From Stagonosporopsis chrysanthemi (lineage: Eukaryota > Ascomycota > Dothideomycetes > Pleosporales > Didymellaceae): 64,000 nucleotides of DNA. The stretch covers positions 124,001-188,000 of the forward strand of contig JAFISE010000034.1 in assembly GCA_022560025.1 (NCBI GenBank). The letters are read 5' to 3'. The notes under the pieces are model-generated. The model ran no database searches. It was given only the letters and a program-made list of their open reading frames with translations, and was not told where the DNA came from. A program made the translations under genes and the position numbers. The stretch's first letter is position 1; every line of letters starts with the position of its first letter. Positions 22,298-33,164 of the stretch are shown in pieces.

Positions 22298-23020
22298 TGT
22301 GTGTGTGGTGTGTCAATTGGTGTAATTGCGCCGATCGCGGTGTTGAGATTTTTTGAACCTTAGGCAAGTACCCCGCGAGGGGCAGTCGGCCTGCAGGGAT
22401 GCGGCGGGAGGGTTCCGAGACTACCACTGGCGGCCGCCCTGACGCAGTGTCCAAGTCGGGCTGCCATCGTAAGTTGCTAGGATTGAGTGAGGTTGTAGGA
22501 AGTCTTGACAATGGAGTGGTATGCATTCGATCTGAATTGAAGCTATGGAAGGCCATAGTCTCCTCCTTGCGACTGCTTCGCCTGTCCAAATATGAATGTG
22601 CACATCGTGTGCAAGAGGCGCAAACAGAAGCTGTTCGACCTGGCCGGGGATGCCAATATGCCCACCTCTACCTCTTCACACAAAGCAAAGAGTCGTAAGT
22701 TTGGCCGCGCGCGCCCATACGACCTTGCGCGATCGAGTGGGCGACTGACCGAGCACTTCACGTCCGGTGGGTCAGGCGAAGTGTCAGGATGCATGGGTGC
22801 GCTTCTCGCACGACTGTTGCCCTCTAACTTCTTATTCGATGGAAAGGGAGGATTCGTTCGGAAGAGCAATGCTGGGTCGGGCATGCAGACGACAATCGGC
22901 TTCAGTGGGCGCACCGCAGCCGTTGGCGGCGGGGTCGAACGGGTTGCTCTCTAAGATTGCGCTCTGATGCGGTCCCACTTCTTGGCCTTCAGTGCGAGAT
23001 ACAAAGGGTCCTGTCTGTCA
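22298..23020. other. intergenic with the GARS promoter and DCP1 3' end
   Basis: About 720 nt. Most shows no gene. At 22964-23020, however, a minus-strand reading continues with protein-like composition (DPLYLALKAKKWDRIRAQS) one frame away from the DCP1 stop; see findings. Confidence 0.4.
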
Positions 23021-23824
23021 TCAGCCAAGGCCATTGTAGTTCTGCTTTGCGTTGAAGAACAACTGGCCGAGCACGTCCTGCTGCGACATGCCAGGGTTGG
23101 GCGCTGGCGTATAAGCTTGCTGCTGTGGGTGATGCTCCGGCACATGGTGGTTGTGGACGCTGAAACCAGCGTCCTGCTGTCGCTGCTGACCAAAGAGCTC
23201 GCGCAGGGAAAGCTGACGCCCCATGGGGGCAGATGTGGCGGCCTCTACCTGTCCTGATGCTTGCTGCACTCCGTTCTTGCCCTCCTTCTCCTTGGCTTCT
23301 CGGCTCAGCCGTGCCTTCTCGGCGGCCTGCATGATCTTGTTGGCAGTGTCGGAGCGGCAGTCGGCGGTGGAAGCGGGCGGGGGATCTGCAAACACCCAGA
23401 TGCCGTACACCTGGTCGCCTTGGAGGATGACATAGGGGTCTGTGAACTCCATCTCTTCTTCGCTGGTGAGCTCCAAGTAGAAGTTGTCCAGGCCTCGGCG
23501 GTTGAGGATGGCCACGCTGTAGCGGTCGGCGCCGATGGACGATGGACTGAGGCGGCAAAGAAAGAGGGTGCCTTCCACGCCCAGCTTCTCCCATTGCTGA
23601 GTCTCGAGGCTGAACGTGTAGAGGGCAGCGTATGGCGTCACGTGCTCTATGGCGACCAGCTCGGGGTAGATGCGGCGCAGGACCGACAGGTTGAGCTCCT
23701 CGTTGGACCGCGGGGGTGGGAGGGGCACGTCGACAGGCGGCGGCGGCGCGTCCGTCTCGTAGTCCGACGGCTGGGGCGGTGGCTGCGGGTGGTGCGCGCG
23801 TGCTTTCGATTTGTGCGGCGCCAT
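23021..23824 (-). CDS. DCP1: mRNA-decapping enzyme subunit Dcp1
   Basis: A single-exon reading of 267 residues. A proline-rich N-terminus (~1-40) precedes an EVH1-like Dcp1 domain (~40-155): LNLSVLRRIYPELVAIEHVT, AALYTFSLETQQWEKLGVEG, TLFLCRL, AILNRRGLDNFYLEL, YGIWVFAD. Dcp1 activates the Dcp2 decapping nuclease in P-bodies. A Q/H-rich tail follows, with SLRELFGQQ and DVLGQLFFNAK segments that could be binding motifs. The C-terminal end is uncertain: immediately after the TGA, the next frame encodes about 19 plausible residues. A 64-nt GT/AG intron (donor after SQQD, branch CTGAT) would join it in phase. The domain call is secure, the last ~20 residues are not. Confidence 0.88.
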   Translation of the reverse strand: MAPHKSKARAHHPQPPPQPSDYETDAPPPPVDVPLPPPRSNEELNLSVLRRIYPELVAIEHVTPYAALYTFSLETQQWEKLGVEGTLFLCRLSPSSIGADRYSVAILNRRGLDNFYLELTSEEEMEFTDPYVILQGDQVYGIWVFADPPPASTADCRSDTANKIMQAAEKARLSREAKEKEGKNGVQQASGQVEAATSAPMGRQLSLRELFGQQRQQDAGFSVHNHHVPEHHPQQQAYTPAPNPGMSQQDVLGQLFFNAKQNYNGLG

Positions 23825-24140
23825 AGCGATAGTGAGCGATGTGAAGGACAGTCGAGTCGGTGATGGGGGTTGGTGATTGTGCGTTGTTGATCGGCGTCGA
23901 AGCCCTGCGCCTCAGGAACGGGAAGCATGGGCCGCCCGAGCAGCAGGTGCACCGCCAACGGCCGCCACCCATAGCGTCATCGGCCCTGCATGCCTTCAAA
24001 GCTCCGTCATCCCTCGGTCAGTGGGGAGTGGCTGTGTGAGCCGCTTAGTGGACACTCGAGTTCCCACCTACACCGCCGCCATGGGCTGAACACACTCCCT
24101 TGCGCAGATCCTCCGACACTCCTACCACGACATCCCCGCC

Positions 24141-27100
24141 ATGTCGTCGCGGACGGGCTCAGTGCGCTCTTCCCACACGGCCCGGTCGTCCATCAACACC
24201 ACCGACCGTCTTGAGGCCCAGATCCCCGGCGCCTTCCCGGACCTGCGCTCCCCCAGCCAGGCCTCGCTCACCACCCAGCAGGTCTCGCTCCAGCAGATCC
24301 TGTACGACCGCAGAGCCGAGTACACCCGCACCCGCGATGTCCGCATCAAGATTGGCTCGTGGAATGTCGCCTCGAACAAGGGGACCGAAAATGATGTGGG
24401 CGCATGGTTCGTAAAGGGCAAGGGCGTGGAGAAGGCTCTGGCAGGACTCGGGGTGTCTGAGCCAAAGCGCAAAGAGGAGAAGCGTAAGGAGAGTGCAGCA
24501 GACCAGGAGTCTAGGTTCGACAAGCATGCACCTACAGTACCGTACGGCGACTTGGGCTCGGTGCCAGGTGACGAGGACATTGACCTATACGTTCTTGGCT
24601 TGCAGGAGATAGTCGACATCACCTCTGCGGCTGAAGCACTGAAGCCATACACCGACCCCAGCATTGCCAACAAGTGGAAGGCCTCTCTGGACGCAGCTCT
24701 ACCCAAAGGCTACAAGCTCGTTGCAGAGCAGCAGCTTCTTGGGTTGTATCTGGTCATCTATGCCTCGCCAGCCCTCTTTCCGCAAATCAAGAATGTCAGC
24801 ACGACGAGCGTGGGCACCGGGTTGATGGGTTACATGGCGAACAAAGGCGCAGTGACGGCGAGAATCGTTCTGGGCGAGACCACACGCCTGGTCTTCATCA
24901 ACTCGCACTTGGGCGCAGGAGCAGACAAGGCCTCTTTGGAACGCAGGATTTGGGACGTTGCTCAGATCAACCAAAGGACGCGCTTTGCTCCGATTGTGGA
25001 TGCCATGGGCAATTCGCAGAACCAGGGCGAGGGGCTCGGCGATGAGGAGTTCGCCTTCTGGTTTGGTGATCTGAACTTCCGCATTGGAGGCATGCCAGGC
25101 AACGATGTGCGCCGGCTACTCACAGTCCACACAAAGGACATGGACAAAGATGAGGAGCGCCCTTCGACTTCTGAGGACTCGGGTTACGCTAGCAGAAAGT
25201 CGTCAGATGATGTCGAGGATGCAGTGCCACTCCCACCTGAGCTGGATCCTGCCTCACTCCAGACCACCATCTCCTGCCTTCTACCTCACGACGAGCTACA
25301 TCAGCAAATGAAGACCGGCAAAGCATTCCACGACGGATGGGAAGAAGGCCCCATCAGGTTCCTGCCAACATACAAGTACGACGTGGGCAAGGTGGGCGTG
25401 TTCGATAGCAGCGAAAAGGCCCGATGCCCAAGTTGGTGCGACCGCATCATCTACCGCACACGCGCCAGCAAGCAACGGTATGATCAGAAGGTCAGGGAGG
25501 ATGCAGACACGCGTAGGCGTGATGAGGAGATGAAGAAGCTGGGCATGGACATGCCTGGTACCAGCGACGTACTGTTTGACTACGATCCTGAAACCGATGG
25601 CGACAACGGCGATTATGACGAGAACGAGGACAATACCGAAGATCCAGAGCCAGAGCAGATCACGACCAAGGACGGATTCTCGGAAGAGTTGCTTCTGGAG
25701 ACCTATACGAACCACATGCGAGTGCTGTCATCCGATCACAAGCCGCTGGATGCCGTTTTCTCGTTGAAGTTCGACGCTGTAGTGCCAGACCTCAAAGCTG
25801 CTATACACAGCGAAGTCGCGCGTGAACTGGATCGCCGGGAGAATGAAGGCCGACCTTCCATTGCAGTCGTTGTCGAGCGCGCAACCGGATCTTCTTCGCC
25901 TTCGGCCGAAAAGAACGCCACAGATAGCAGCTTCGACGGCGTAGACTTTGGCGACGTGAAATTCGCCAAGTCGAAACGACGGAACATCACCATCGCGAAT
26001 ACCGGCCGCGTTGCCGCCACGTTTGGCTTCGCTGATAGACCGATCGAGGAAGACCAAGACTCTGGGCCGTTTCCTCCCTGGTTGAGTGTCACGTTCGACA
26101 AGCAGCCTGATGCGCGCTTGAAAACTGATGCCGCTGATGTCCAACAGCGCTACACGCTCGCTCCTGCTGAAGTCATCAACGCCGAGCTGAAGCTCAAGCT
26201 CAAAGATGTGAGCTCGGTGCGCAACCTGAACGACGAGTCTCAGTCTCTCGACGAAGTCCTTGTCCTGCGCGTCGAGAACGGCCGTGACCACTTCCTCCCC
26301 CTGCGCGGACACTGGCAGTCCTCCGCACTGGCGCGAACCGTCGACAAGCTGATTAAGATACCAGAGGGCGGCATCAGGAAGCTGCAGCATCAGAGCCCAA
26401 GCGCGAGCGAAACGGTAAAATGGTCGGTGCCTCGAGAAATATTCCGGCTGACGGAATCGATAGAAGACTTGACCGAGCGCGCGCTTGCGGAGTGGGAAAT
26501 GACCAAAGCCTCGGACGACGAGCGAGCACCGTGGATGGACAACGCGGGCTGGCCGTTCGTCAAGACGCACACTCAAGGCACGGGAGTGTGGGAGGTTGAG
26601 CATGAAGATGAGCTTGCAGCTCTATACGATGCGCTGGACACTGACGCCCCCTTCACTCCAGCGTTCGACCCGGCCACTCCAGCACCAGAACGCGTCGAGC
26701 TCTTAGCTGCCGTCTTGATGACATTCCTGTCCAGCTTACAGGACGGTGTCATCACCAAAGACCTCTGGCAACACATCGAAACCAGCATCGCTGCGCAGGA
26801 GCGCTCCAAACAGACTTCCGACCGCGACGACCAGAAGATGGCTGTCCTAGAAATCATGGCCTCCCAACCACCTCACAACGCAACCTTTCTGCTCCTCCTC
26901 TCCTGTATGCAGCACCTCACCACGCAGATTACCAACGCGAATGCGCCTACCCCCGACGCCCCGCGCAAGAGCATAGAGTTGCCGAGTAGCCCGCAAGCCA
27001 AAGTGCACAGACGCACGCTGAGCAAGGTCGCCGGTGAGGCGGTCAGGCAGCTGATAGTCAGGAACTATAGTGTAGTGTTTGCGGATGTCCTGTTCCGGCA

Positions 27101-27194
27101 CGATGGGGACAAGCGGATGAAAGAGAGAGATCGCGCGGTGAGGAAGGAGAGGATGGTGCGTGTGTTGGATCTGTTCTTGGGGGAGAGAGAGTAG
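24141..27194 (+). CDS. OCRL-like inositol polyphosphate 5-phosphatase with ASH and RhoGAP-like domains
   Basis: A single exon of 1017 residues. The 5-phosphatase domain spans about 65-560: IKIGSWNVASNKG, LYVLGLQEIVDI, MGYMANKGAVTARI, FINSHLGAGA, FWFGDLNFRI, PSWCDRIIYRT and SSDHKPLDAVF hold the Mg-binding and catalytic residues of the apurinic-endonuclease-like fold. Two acidic inserts (about 330-365 and 465-510) look disordered. An ASH-like beta domain (~600-740) and a RhoGAP-like helical C-terminus (~765-1015) complete the OCRL/INPP5B arrangement. The family dephosphorylates PI(4,5)P2 at the 5 position on Golgi, endosome and plasma membranes. I see no clear GAP arginine finger, as in human OCRL, so GAP activity is doubtful. 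Confidence 0.92.
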   Translation: MSSRTGSVRSSHTARSSINTTDRLEAQIPGAFPDLRSPSQASLTTQQVSLQQILYDRRAEYTRTRDVRIKIGSWNVASNKGTENDVGAWFVKGKGVEKALAGLGVSEPKRKEEKRKESAADQESRFDKHAPTVPYGDLGSVPGDEDIDLYVLGLQEIVDITSAAEALKPYTDPSIANKWKASLDAALPKGYKLVAEQQLLGLYLVIYASPALFPQIKNVSTTSVGTGLMGYMANKGAVTARIVLGETTRLVFINSHLGAGADKASLERRIWDVAQINQRTRFAPIVDAMGNSQNQGEGLGDEEFAFWFGDLNFRIGGMPGNDVRRLLTVHTKDMDKDEERPSTSEDSGYASRKSSDDVEDAVPLPPELDPASLQTTISCLLPHDELHQQMKTGKAFHDGWEEGPIRFLPTYKYDVGKVGVFDSSEKARCPSWCDRIIYRTRASKQRYDQKVREDADTRRRDEEMKKLGMDMPGTSDVLFDYDPETDGDNGDYDENEDNTEDPEPEQITTKDGFSEELLLETYTNHMRVLSSDHKPLDAVFSLKFDAVVPDLKAAIHSEVARELDRRENEGRPSIAVVVERATGSSSPSAEKNATDSSFDGVDFGDVKFAKSKRRNITIANTGRVAATFGFADRPIEEDQDSGPFPPWLSVTFDKQPDARLKTDAADVQQRYTLAPAEVINAELKLKLKDVSSVRNLNDESQSLDEVLVLRVENGRDHFLPLRGHWQSSALARTVDKLIKIPEGGIRKLQHQSPSASETVKWSVPREIFRLTESIEDLTERALAEWEMTKASDDERAPWMDNAGWPFVKTHTQGTGVWEVEHEDELAALYDALDTDAPFTPAFDPATPAPERVELLAAVLMTFLSSLQDGVITKDLWQHIETSIAAQERSKQTSDRDDQKMAVLEIMASQPPHNATFLLLLSCMQHLTTQITNANAPTPDAPRKSIELPSSPQAKVHRRTLSKVAGEAVRQLIVRNYSVVFADVLFRHDGDKRMKERDRAVRKERMVRVLDLFLGERE

Positions 27195-27374
27195 ACTAGA
27201 CTAGATACCACTGCTGTGTGATTGACCAGTTGTAGACTCCATTTCGTGGGCTTTTCCGTGCCCGCCATCGACTGCCAAGTTGTGATACGCGCCTACACCA
27301 TCCTCGCAAATAGTCCTGCGTCCTCTCCTCCCTACTGTGTAGCGCAAGCCGTGCCCTTTAGTCAACGAACCTGC

Positions 27375-28240
27375 TCACTCTGCGTCCGTGTTCTCCTCCT
27401 TCACCACCGCAGCCGCAGCCGCACCAGCATCTGCATCTGTCGCAAGCGCCCCCTCCTCACGAATCTCCTCACCAACCTCCTCGCGCCTGCCACCCTTCTT
27501 CCCCTCCTGTCTGCCCCTCCCCTCTTTCCTGCCACGCGCCTTCTTCGCCCCACCCACCGCCTCAACGCCCTTGTCTTCATCACCCGCTGCCGCCTCCTCC
27601 TCCTCAGGAGCAGCCTTGCGCTTCCTAGCCTTGGCCGGGCCCTCGACCTTGCCGTCCTTGCTCGCCTCATCCTTGCCTGCACCGGTCTTCGCTTTAGCCT
27701 CCGTCTTTGCCTTCGTCTCCATCTCCGGAACCGCCCACCCCAGCTCCTCATACCGCTTCTTCATCTCCATCCGCATCTTGGAGCAGCGGATTTTGACGCC
27801 ATTGTAGGATGCGCCGGCTGGTGAGGTGTCAGTTAGCGTGGTGCGAAAAGAGGGATGGGATTGGTAATGGCACGGATGCTGGACGACAGTGAAGGGGTGG
27901 GGGAGGAGGTGCAAGGAGATTCGGGATAAGGGTGGGCTTGACGTACCAGGTAATGCCCCGACGAACCTCGTGTAGTCCTCTGTCGAGGGGTTGCGGCCGA
28001 AGCAGAGGATCATGAGCTAGGTATAGCCGTGTCAGTGGCTGTCTCTGTGTCCGTCTCTGCCCTGGACAACAAAGCTGTGCAGGTGGAGGGAACATACCGC
28101 GCGGTCGTTCTCAGGCGTCCACATAAATCTCTGGTGCGGTCAGTGGGTGTTCAATGCACGATGGGGATGGCAGGATGGCATACAGTCTCGCCTGCTTGGC
28201 TGGCCTCGGGGGCGGTGGTGGGGTTCTTCTTGGGTGGCAT
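27375..28240 (-). CDS. small Myb/SANT-like protein with charged tail (paralogue A)
   Basis: Four exons: 28240-28184, 28130-28098 (33 nt), 28016-27947 and 27817-27375, giving 200 residues. Introns are 53, 81 and 129 nt with phases 0, 0 and 1. After MPPKK and a short linker comes a ~55-residue helical module: FMWTPENDRALMILCFGRNP, then YTRFVGALP, then SYNGVKIRCSKMRMEMKKRY, then EELGW. This resembles a compact Myb/SANT or trihelix-like DNA-binding unit. The tail (~85-200) alternates Lys/Arg- and Glu/Ala-rich blocks and contains likely nuclear localisation signals (KARKRK). Two relatives lie at 46.2 and 47.2 kb; the 47.2-kb one has the same intron phases and the same 33-nt exon. A nuclear, DNA-binding role is inference. 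Confidence 0.78.
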
Positions 28241-28574
28241 GGTGGTGGGAAGTGAGTGGTTCAAGGTGGACGTTGGAGATATGGAATTGGAAGAGATTGT
28301 AGTATTGAAGGAAGGGAGGAAGGGTGGTCGGCGGCTGTATGCTCAAGGTGAACGGGGGTGTGCGATCGGCACAGTTGACGGTGAGGTGAGTGCGGTCAAG
28401 TGAAGGTGAGAGGGAGCGAGAATGTTCGTGAACGAAGAACTCACATATCATAGGACAGGAGTTGTTATATAGATGTGGTAATATTAAAGAGAAAAAATAA
28501 ATCCCATCGCGCACCGGCGAACCCAGGGTATCACATCCAGCCATGTTTATATGCAAGCGAACAGATAGCAACTC
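28241..28574. other. intergenic between paralogue A and STE3
   Basis: A 334-nt gap holding the promoter of paralogue A and the 3' UTR of the receptor gene (both minus strand). No additional gene seen. Confidence 0.45.
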
Positions 28575-30110
28575 TCACGGCCTCAGCATCCACTCGTCCG
28601 CCGACTTCCTCTCCGTGCTCTCCCTCACCTCCTCGTCGAGATGCACTTCGCGGAACACGACAACGCCCGCCGGCTCGCTGTTGCGTCGGCTTGTCGGCGG
28701 CTCGGACGCCCACGCACGCGCTGAAAAACCTTCCGATACCATTCCTGAAGGGAACCTCTCACCCGTCATCACAGATCCATTCGACTGCTGTGAGGAGACT
28801 GGAAGAATGGGCTGATGACTATCCCCGCGGGTGAAGAGCCGCCTGAGCAGTGATGGCGTTGAGCGCTCGCTGCGCTTATGTAAGACTGGAGTCGTGCTGG
28901 AGACAGATCCCAGAGCAGCGGTGTCCATCGTATCCATCGTATCCATCGCGACAGAGTTGTTGCGCATGCTGTTGAACGTGCTGCCGCCGAAGGAGCTGAG
29001 ACGCGAGCCGCCTTTGAAGAAGTAGGTCTTTGCCTTGCTGACACACGATGACGTCCAGGTTCGAGCCGAAACGATGCTGCTCGGCGTGCTGTTGCCGCTC
29101 TCGCGCATGATGTACAGGCTGGGGAAGATCTTGCCCAGGCCAACGGCGAGTAGCATCTTCTTGTACGTATTGTGTGCGTCTGTACCGGTGCCGAAGAGGA
29201 TAAAGGCGACGTAGCCCAGCCCAATCTGACCCCACTTGTCGATGTGTACGGCGCCGTTGGATCGGAACTTGAGGATGACGTCCAATCGATGTCCTTCGAT
29301 TGAGTCCCACCAGTCCTGGTCGATCTTGTATGTGACCATGGTGTTGCAGAAGTAGTAAAATGAGTATACAGAGTACACTACGACAACGACGAGAAAGACC
29401 ATGCACATCAGAAAAAGGCGGAGGAACCGGGAGCGAGTGGTGTTGCGTGCTGATACAAGGCGCGAAAACTCGCGGCGGTAGCGGTAGAGGCGGACGAGGA
29501 GGAGAACTGAATATTTGTTAGCATGAGAAATGATACAGACATCAATCAACTCACCTGCGTAGTACACGACCACCGCCATCGTGAGAGGTACCCACATGAC
29601 ATTGAAAACCATGCTCTGCCAGACCGGATTGTATGCGGAGTTGCAGCCCTCGATGCCCCAGATATGGTAGCGGACGGACTGGATGGGGATGTAGAACAGG
29701 ATCAGGATGATGGGATACCCCCAGCACCATGCAAGCTCGACCAACTGGCGCCGTAACGTGCTGCTTCTGCTGGGCGCTACCGTCATATTGCGGGTGTCCA
29801 TGACCTGTGCGAGTCTTCGAAGGATCATGGCGACAGCTGCGGCCAGACTGACCTCAGCTCCGACCTGGATACGTACAATGACGTCGCACCACCCAATACC
29901 ATCCCACCACTCATCAACGTTGTCGTGGCCCCAGATGATAGCATTGATACTGAGTGGGAGATTCGTGAGGATGATCCAGAGAATGAGCGAGCTGGCTGCG
30001 ACGTTTCGCTGAGAGATGTGCCATATCAGGGGTGCAATGCAGAGGAGCCAGGAGAACCAAGCGAGTGTCGAGAAGAGAATGGCTGTGGAGTAAATCTCCC
30101 CAGTGGACAT
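28575..30110 (-). CDS. STE3: STE3-type a-factor pheromone receptor (GPCR)
   Basis: Exons 30110-29555 and 29506-28575 give 495 residues. The 48-nt intron has donor GTGAGT, branch GCTAAC and acceptor TTCAG. Seven hydrophobic segments span about 1-290: YSTAILFSTLAWFSWLLCIA, SSLILWIILTNLPLSINAII, then VIVRIQVGAEVSLAAAVAMI and others. The third intracellular region LYRYRREFSRLVSARNTTRS and the LPLSINAIIW segment are typical of class D fungal receptors for lipidated a-type pheromone. The ~200-residue serine/threonine-rich cytoplasmic tail includes a 9-nt triplicate (MDTMDTMDT). An in-frame ATG at 30161 would add 17 residues. No pheromone precursor or mating-type gene lies in this window. Confidence 0.92.
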   Translation of the reverse strand: MSTGEIYSTAILFSTLAWFSWLLCIAPLIWHISQRNVAASSLILWIILTNLPLSINAIIWGHDNVDEWWDGIGWCDVIVRIQVGAEVSLAAAVAMILRRLAQVMDTRNMTVAPSRSSTLRRQLVELAWCWGYPIILILFYIPIQSVRYHIWGIEGCNSAYNPVWQSMVFNVMWVPLTMAVVVYYAGELIDVCIISHANKYSVLLLVRLYRYRREFSRLVSARNTTRSRFLRLFLMCMVFLVVVVVYSVYSFYYFCNTMVTYKIDQDWWDSIEGHRLDVILKFRSNGAVHIDKWGQIGLGYVAFILFGTGTDAHNTYKKMLLAVGLGKIFPSLYIMRESGNSTPSSIVSARTWTSSCVSKAKTYFFKGGSRLSSFGGSTFNSMRNNSVAMDTMDTMDTAALGSVSSTTPVLHKRSERSTPSLLRRLFTRGDSHQPILPVSSQQSNGSVMTGERFPSGMVSEGFSARAWASEPPTSRRNSEPAGVVVFREVHLDEEVRESTERKSADEWMLRP

Positions 30111-31382
30111 GGTGCCTGGACTGTCAGTCTCCGGTGGCCTGGGAAAAGGTCTGATAGACATACTGGCTGTCTTGTGGGTACCAAATACGGGCCAATTGGC
30201 GATGACTTAGCCAGCTGCGATGACTGGTGGAGCGTATACTGTGAAAGGTCCGAAGGCTGAGGGACCAGTATAGTGTCGACCTTGGTTTGGCCGAGGCTTG
30301 CGTTCTTTGTTCGATGAGAAGTTTGCTCGAGATAACTGGATGATGAGAACGGGAGACCAAAGCAAGTTGACGAGGAGAAGAGCGTAGTTGACAGACGATC
30401 GGCCAGGTAGCCATACTGCCGCGCTACAACATGGCGTTACCGATTGAATAGCTGTCTCAATCGTCAATACATCTCAATAGGAGCTACCGTTTGCTGTGTG
30501 CTGAGCTGGGAGGTGAAGGTAGGTTCGGTGCATGGAGAACTGATGTGCTCGCCGACGTCACGGATAGCACCGTATGGAGTATGTTCCACAGCATTGCTGT
30601 CGTCTTACCCAGCGCCATGGTTTCTGCACGCTGCTAGCGAGAGCTGGAGTTGAGAATCTCTAGCGTGGGCTGTCCTGAATAGGCTCTGAATAGGACTTGA
30701 ATACAACATCGTCGAAGCGCTTGCGGACGTCAAATGACAACGTCAGACAGGATGCCTACTGATTCAGAGTGACAGGAGGTTCGGTTTCTGCACGATGGAG
30801 ATGGGGTTGTGCTACGCTCACGTTTAGCGCTTCCACGCATGTCGTGACTCTGTGCTTTGGGGACTATGCTCTGGGCATAAGTCCGAAGCCTCGGCCACCG
30901 TAAGGCGTATTATACGTGTTGGAGCTAGAAACAGCCCAGTGAGCTCTTGCTCATGCGTGCTGCAAGGTCTCTGGCCGCTCAGACGCTGCTTCGATGCGGC
31001 CAGCGCAAGGCCACGTACCGTAGCGTTCGATGACGAGCAGAGCCTTCCGTGTATCTCACATGCCGCCGCACCAAAATCGAAATGATAGGCGACAGGGATG
31101 TTGCAGATGAAGATGTTCGGGTGATCGTCGAGGTATACAATTGCCCTGAAGCGGCCACGCTAGCCATGACGTACCGAACCCGCGTCGTGCCTTCCCGAGG
31201 TATGTTTGTACGGTACGCGAGCGCAAGTACGAAATATGAGCATCACCGCGACACTACGCGTTGCCGGTGGCCGCGCCGACCTCATCCGACATCTCTTCAA
31301 CACTTGAGGTCCACTTATGCTGTAAGGTTGATGTCAAGACGTACTAGGCTTCCACAATTGGCTCTCTCGTGTCTTTCGCGCG
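30111..31382. other. 1.27-kb divergent promoter region, no gene seen
   Basis: The gap lies between the divergent STE3 and 31.4-kb genes. The open frames on either strand have no motifs. The length suggests an extended regulatory region for the pheromone receptor, but I identified no specific element. Confidence 0.4.
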
Positions 31383-32783
31383 ATGGAGGGCGCGCCTGCT
31401 GAAGGCCTCGCCGCCGAGCCTCAGATCCCCTCGCAGCTTCGTCAGAGAATGTTGAGTCGTGCAGCGACCTTCGCAGAGGGCGCGCAGCCATCGCCCGTCC
31501 GCCCTCTCCGCCGCCGCAGCTCCCTCCTCTCCGACCTGTCAGACACGCGACACTCGACCCGCTCCTCCACCGACAACCTCCTCCGCAACACAGATACTCA
31601 CGGCAATGCCACATCTCTGGTGGACGGGAGCCAGTGGCTATCCAGTCCTGTCATATTTGCCATCTTCCCCGCCGTTGCTGGGCTCCTCTACCAGAACGGA
31701 GCTGCCGTTCTGACCGACCTCTTCACCCTGGGTCTGGCGTCGTGGTTTTTGCATTGGTGCTGCACCTTCCCGTGGTATGGAACTATGGATTGTATTGCCT
31801 GAAACGTGACTAATCGGACGCATAGGACCTGGTATCATCTAGCACAGCAGCGACGGTATATTGAGCCCGATGAGCCCCAATTCGATGACATCATCCACGA
31901 AGAGGAGGACGAAGGTAGCGGCAACGACCCTGAAGACAGCCCGAACATGGTAGCGGCTGATTTGAAAGCGAAAGAGCAAACGTATGCGTCTGATGCTTCT
32001 GTGGCACAGCTCAGAGCTAGCCAGGCGTTGAAGACACAGGAACGAATGGCTTTTGCTGCGTGCTTTCTTGGCCCTTTGGGAGGAGCATACCTCCTGCACA
32101 CTCTTCGCGGGCAGCTCAAAGTCACAGAGGGGCTGGTGTCCGACTACAACCTGACCATTTTTGTCATGGTGGCAGAGCTCCGACCAATTGCGCGTCTTAT
32201 GAAGATGCAAGAAGAGCGCATGTTTCATCTCCAGCGTGTTGTGAAGATGGATCCCCAGGACTCGCTGGATCCACACGATGCGCAGGCTTTAGGACAGCGG
32301 CTGTCTGAGTTGGAGGACAGATTGAGCGGACCAACTACCAACAACAAGGATCTCGAGACATCACGAATCGCCGCAGAAGTGCAGCAGGGCCTACAAAATC
32401 AACTGGACGCCATTACGAGAGCAATACGGCGGTACGAGAAGCGTTCAGCTTCGCACACAATCCAGATCGAGGCACGCTTTCAGGAAGTTGACCTACGGTT
32501 GAGAGATGCATTGTCTCTTGCAGCAGCGGCAGCACGCACGGGCCAGCGTCCGGGCATTGTATCCAATGTCATCAGCTGGTTCGTGAACATAGTCAACAGC
32601 GTCTTGCAGACCGTGTGGGACGTTGCTTTATATCCACTCCGGACTGCATTGGCTGTGGCAGTCTTGATCAAGTCCTACTTTGTGAAGGACGATGAGCGCC
32701 AGTCGCGAAGACGGGTGAAGGGGCAGTCGAACGGTCATTCATCAATGTCGACGTCGCGGATGCAGTCGAGAAGTTTACGCTAA
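31383..32783 (+). CDS. conserved fungal membrane protein, unknown function
   Basis: Exons 31383-31774 and 31826-32783 give 449 residues. The 51-nt intron has donor GTATGG, branch GACTAAT and acceptor ATAG, and the junction restores a Trp codon. A serine/arginine-rich cytosolic start (~1-80) precedes two hydrophobic segments (~88-130: VIFAIFPAVAGLLYQNG, AAVLTDLFTLGLASWFL). An acidic loop, a third hydrophobic segment (MAFAACFLGPLGGAYLLHTL) and a long amphipathic/coiled-coil region (~240-370) follow. A hydrophobic C-terminal stretch (NVISWFVNIVNSVLQTVWDV) leads to a basic tail. Topology suggests an organelle or nuclear-envelope membrane protein. I do not recognise the family. Confidence 0.75.
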
Positions 32784-33164
32784 GACGCCTACTGAGACCT
32801 AATACACCTATCCTTCTTATCTTCATCAGCCGGTCCTCTTCTATTTGGATAACTAATCTGTGGATAGCGATGCCGGAGTGTCAGTATTCTCGGTATCTCC
32901 AGGGTTGCATACGGAGTACAGCTTATCTCAGGCCCACATTCCATGTACTGGTGACGATCAGGTCGGACTGTGGGACCCTCGGCTTCTTCGCATCCAGTAA
33001 TCCGGCCCTAAAGCACCGTCCAGTTGCCGTTGGTTGCTACCCCGCCCCCACTACAGCTACAGGTAGATACAACATGGCAGCGTCGCGTACTAAACACTTC
33101 TGCTGTCTCTTGTTGCGTTCGGAGTGTGTTCACGTTTTCCATCCTCAAGTTTGACGGTCTCACA
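32784..33164. other. intergenic, no gene seen
   Basis: A 381-nt gap between two plus-strand genes, presumably the 3' UTR of the membrane protein gene and the promoter of the esterase gene. Confidence 0.45.

Noticed and set aside
22989..23999. 336-codon open frame overlapping DCP1 on the same strand
   Set aside because: An Arg/Pro/Ala-rich frame-shifted reading of the DCP1 coding sequence.
30110..30161. Longer STE3 start at 30161
   Set aside because: The extra 17 residues (SIRPFPRPPETDSPG) are polar and unlike the short extracellular start of STE3 receptors. Kept only as an alternative.
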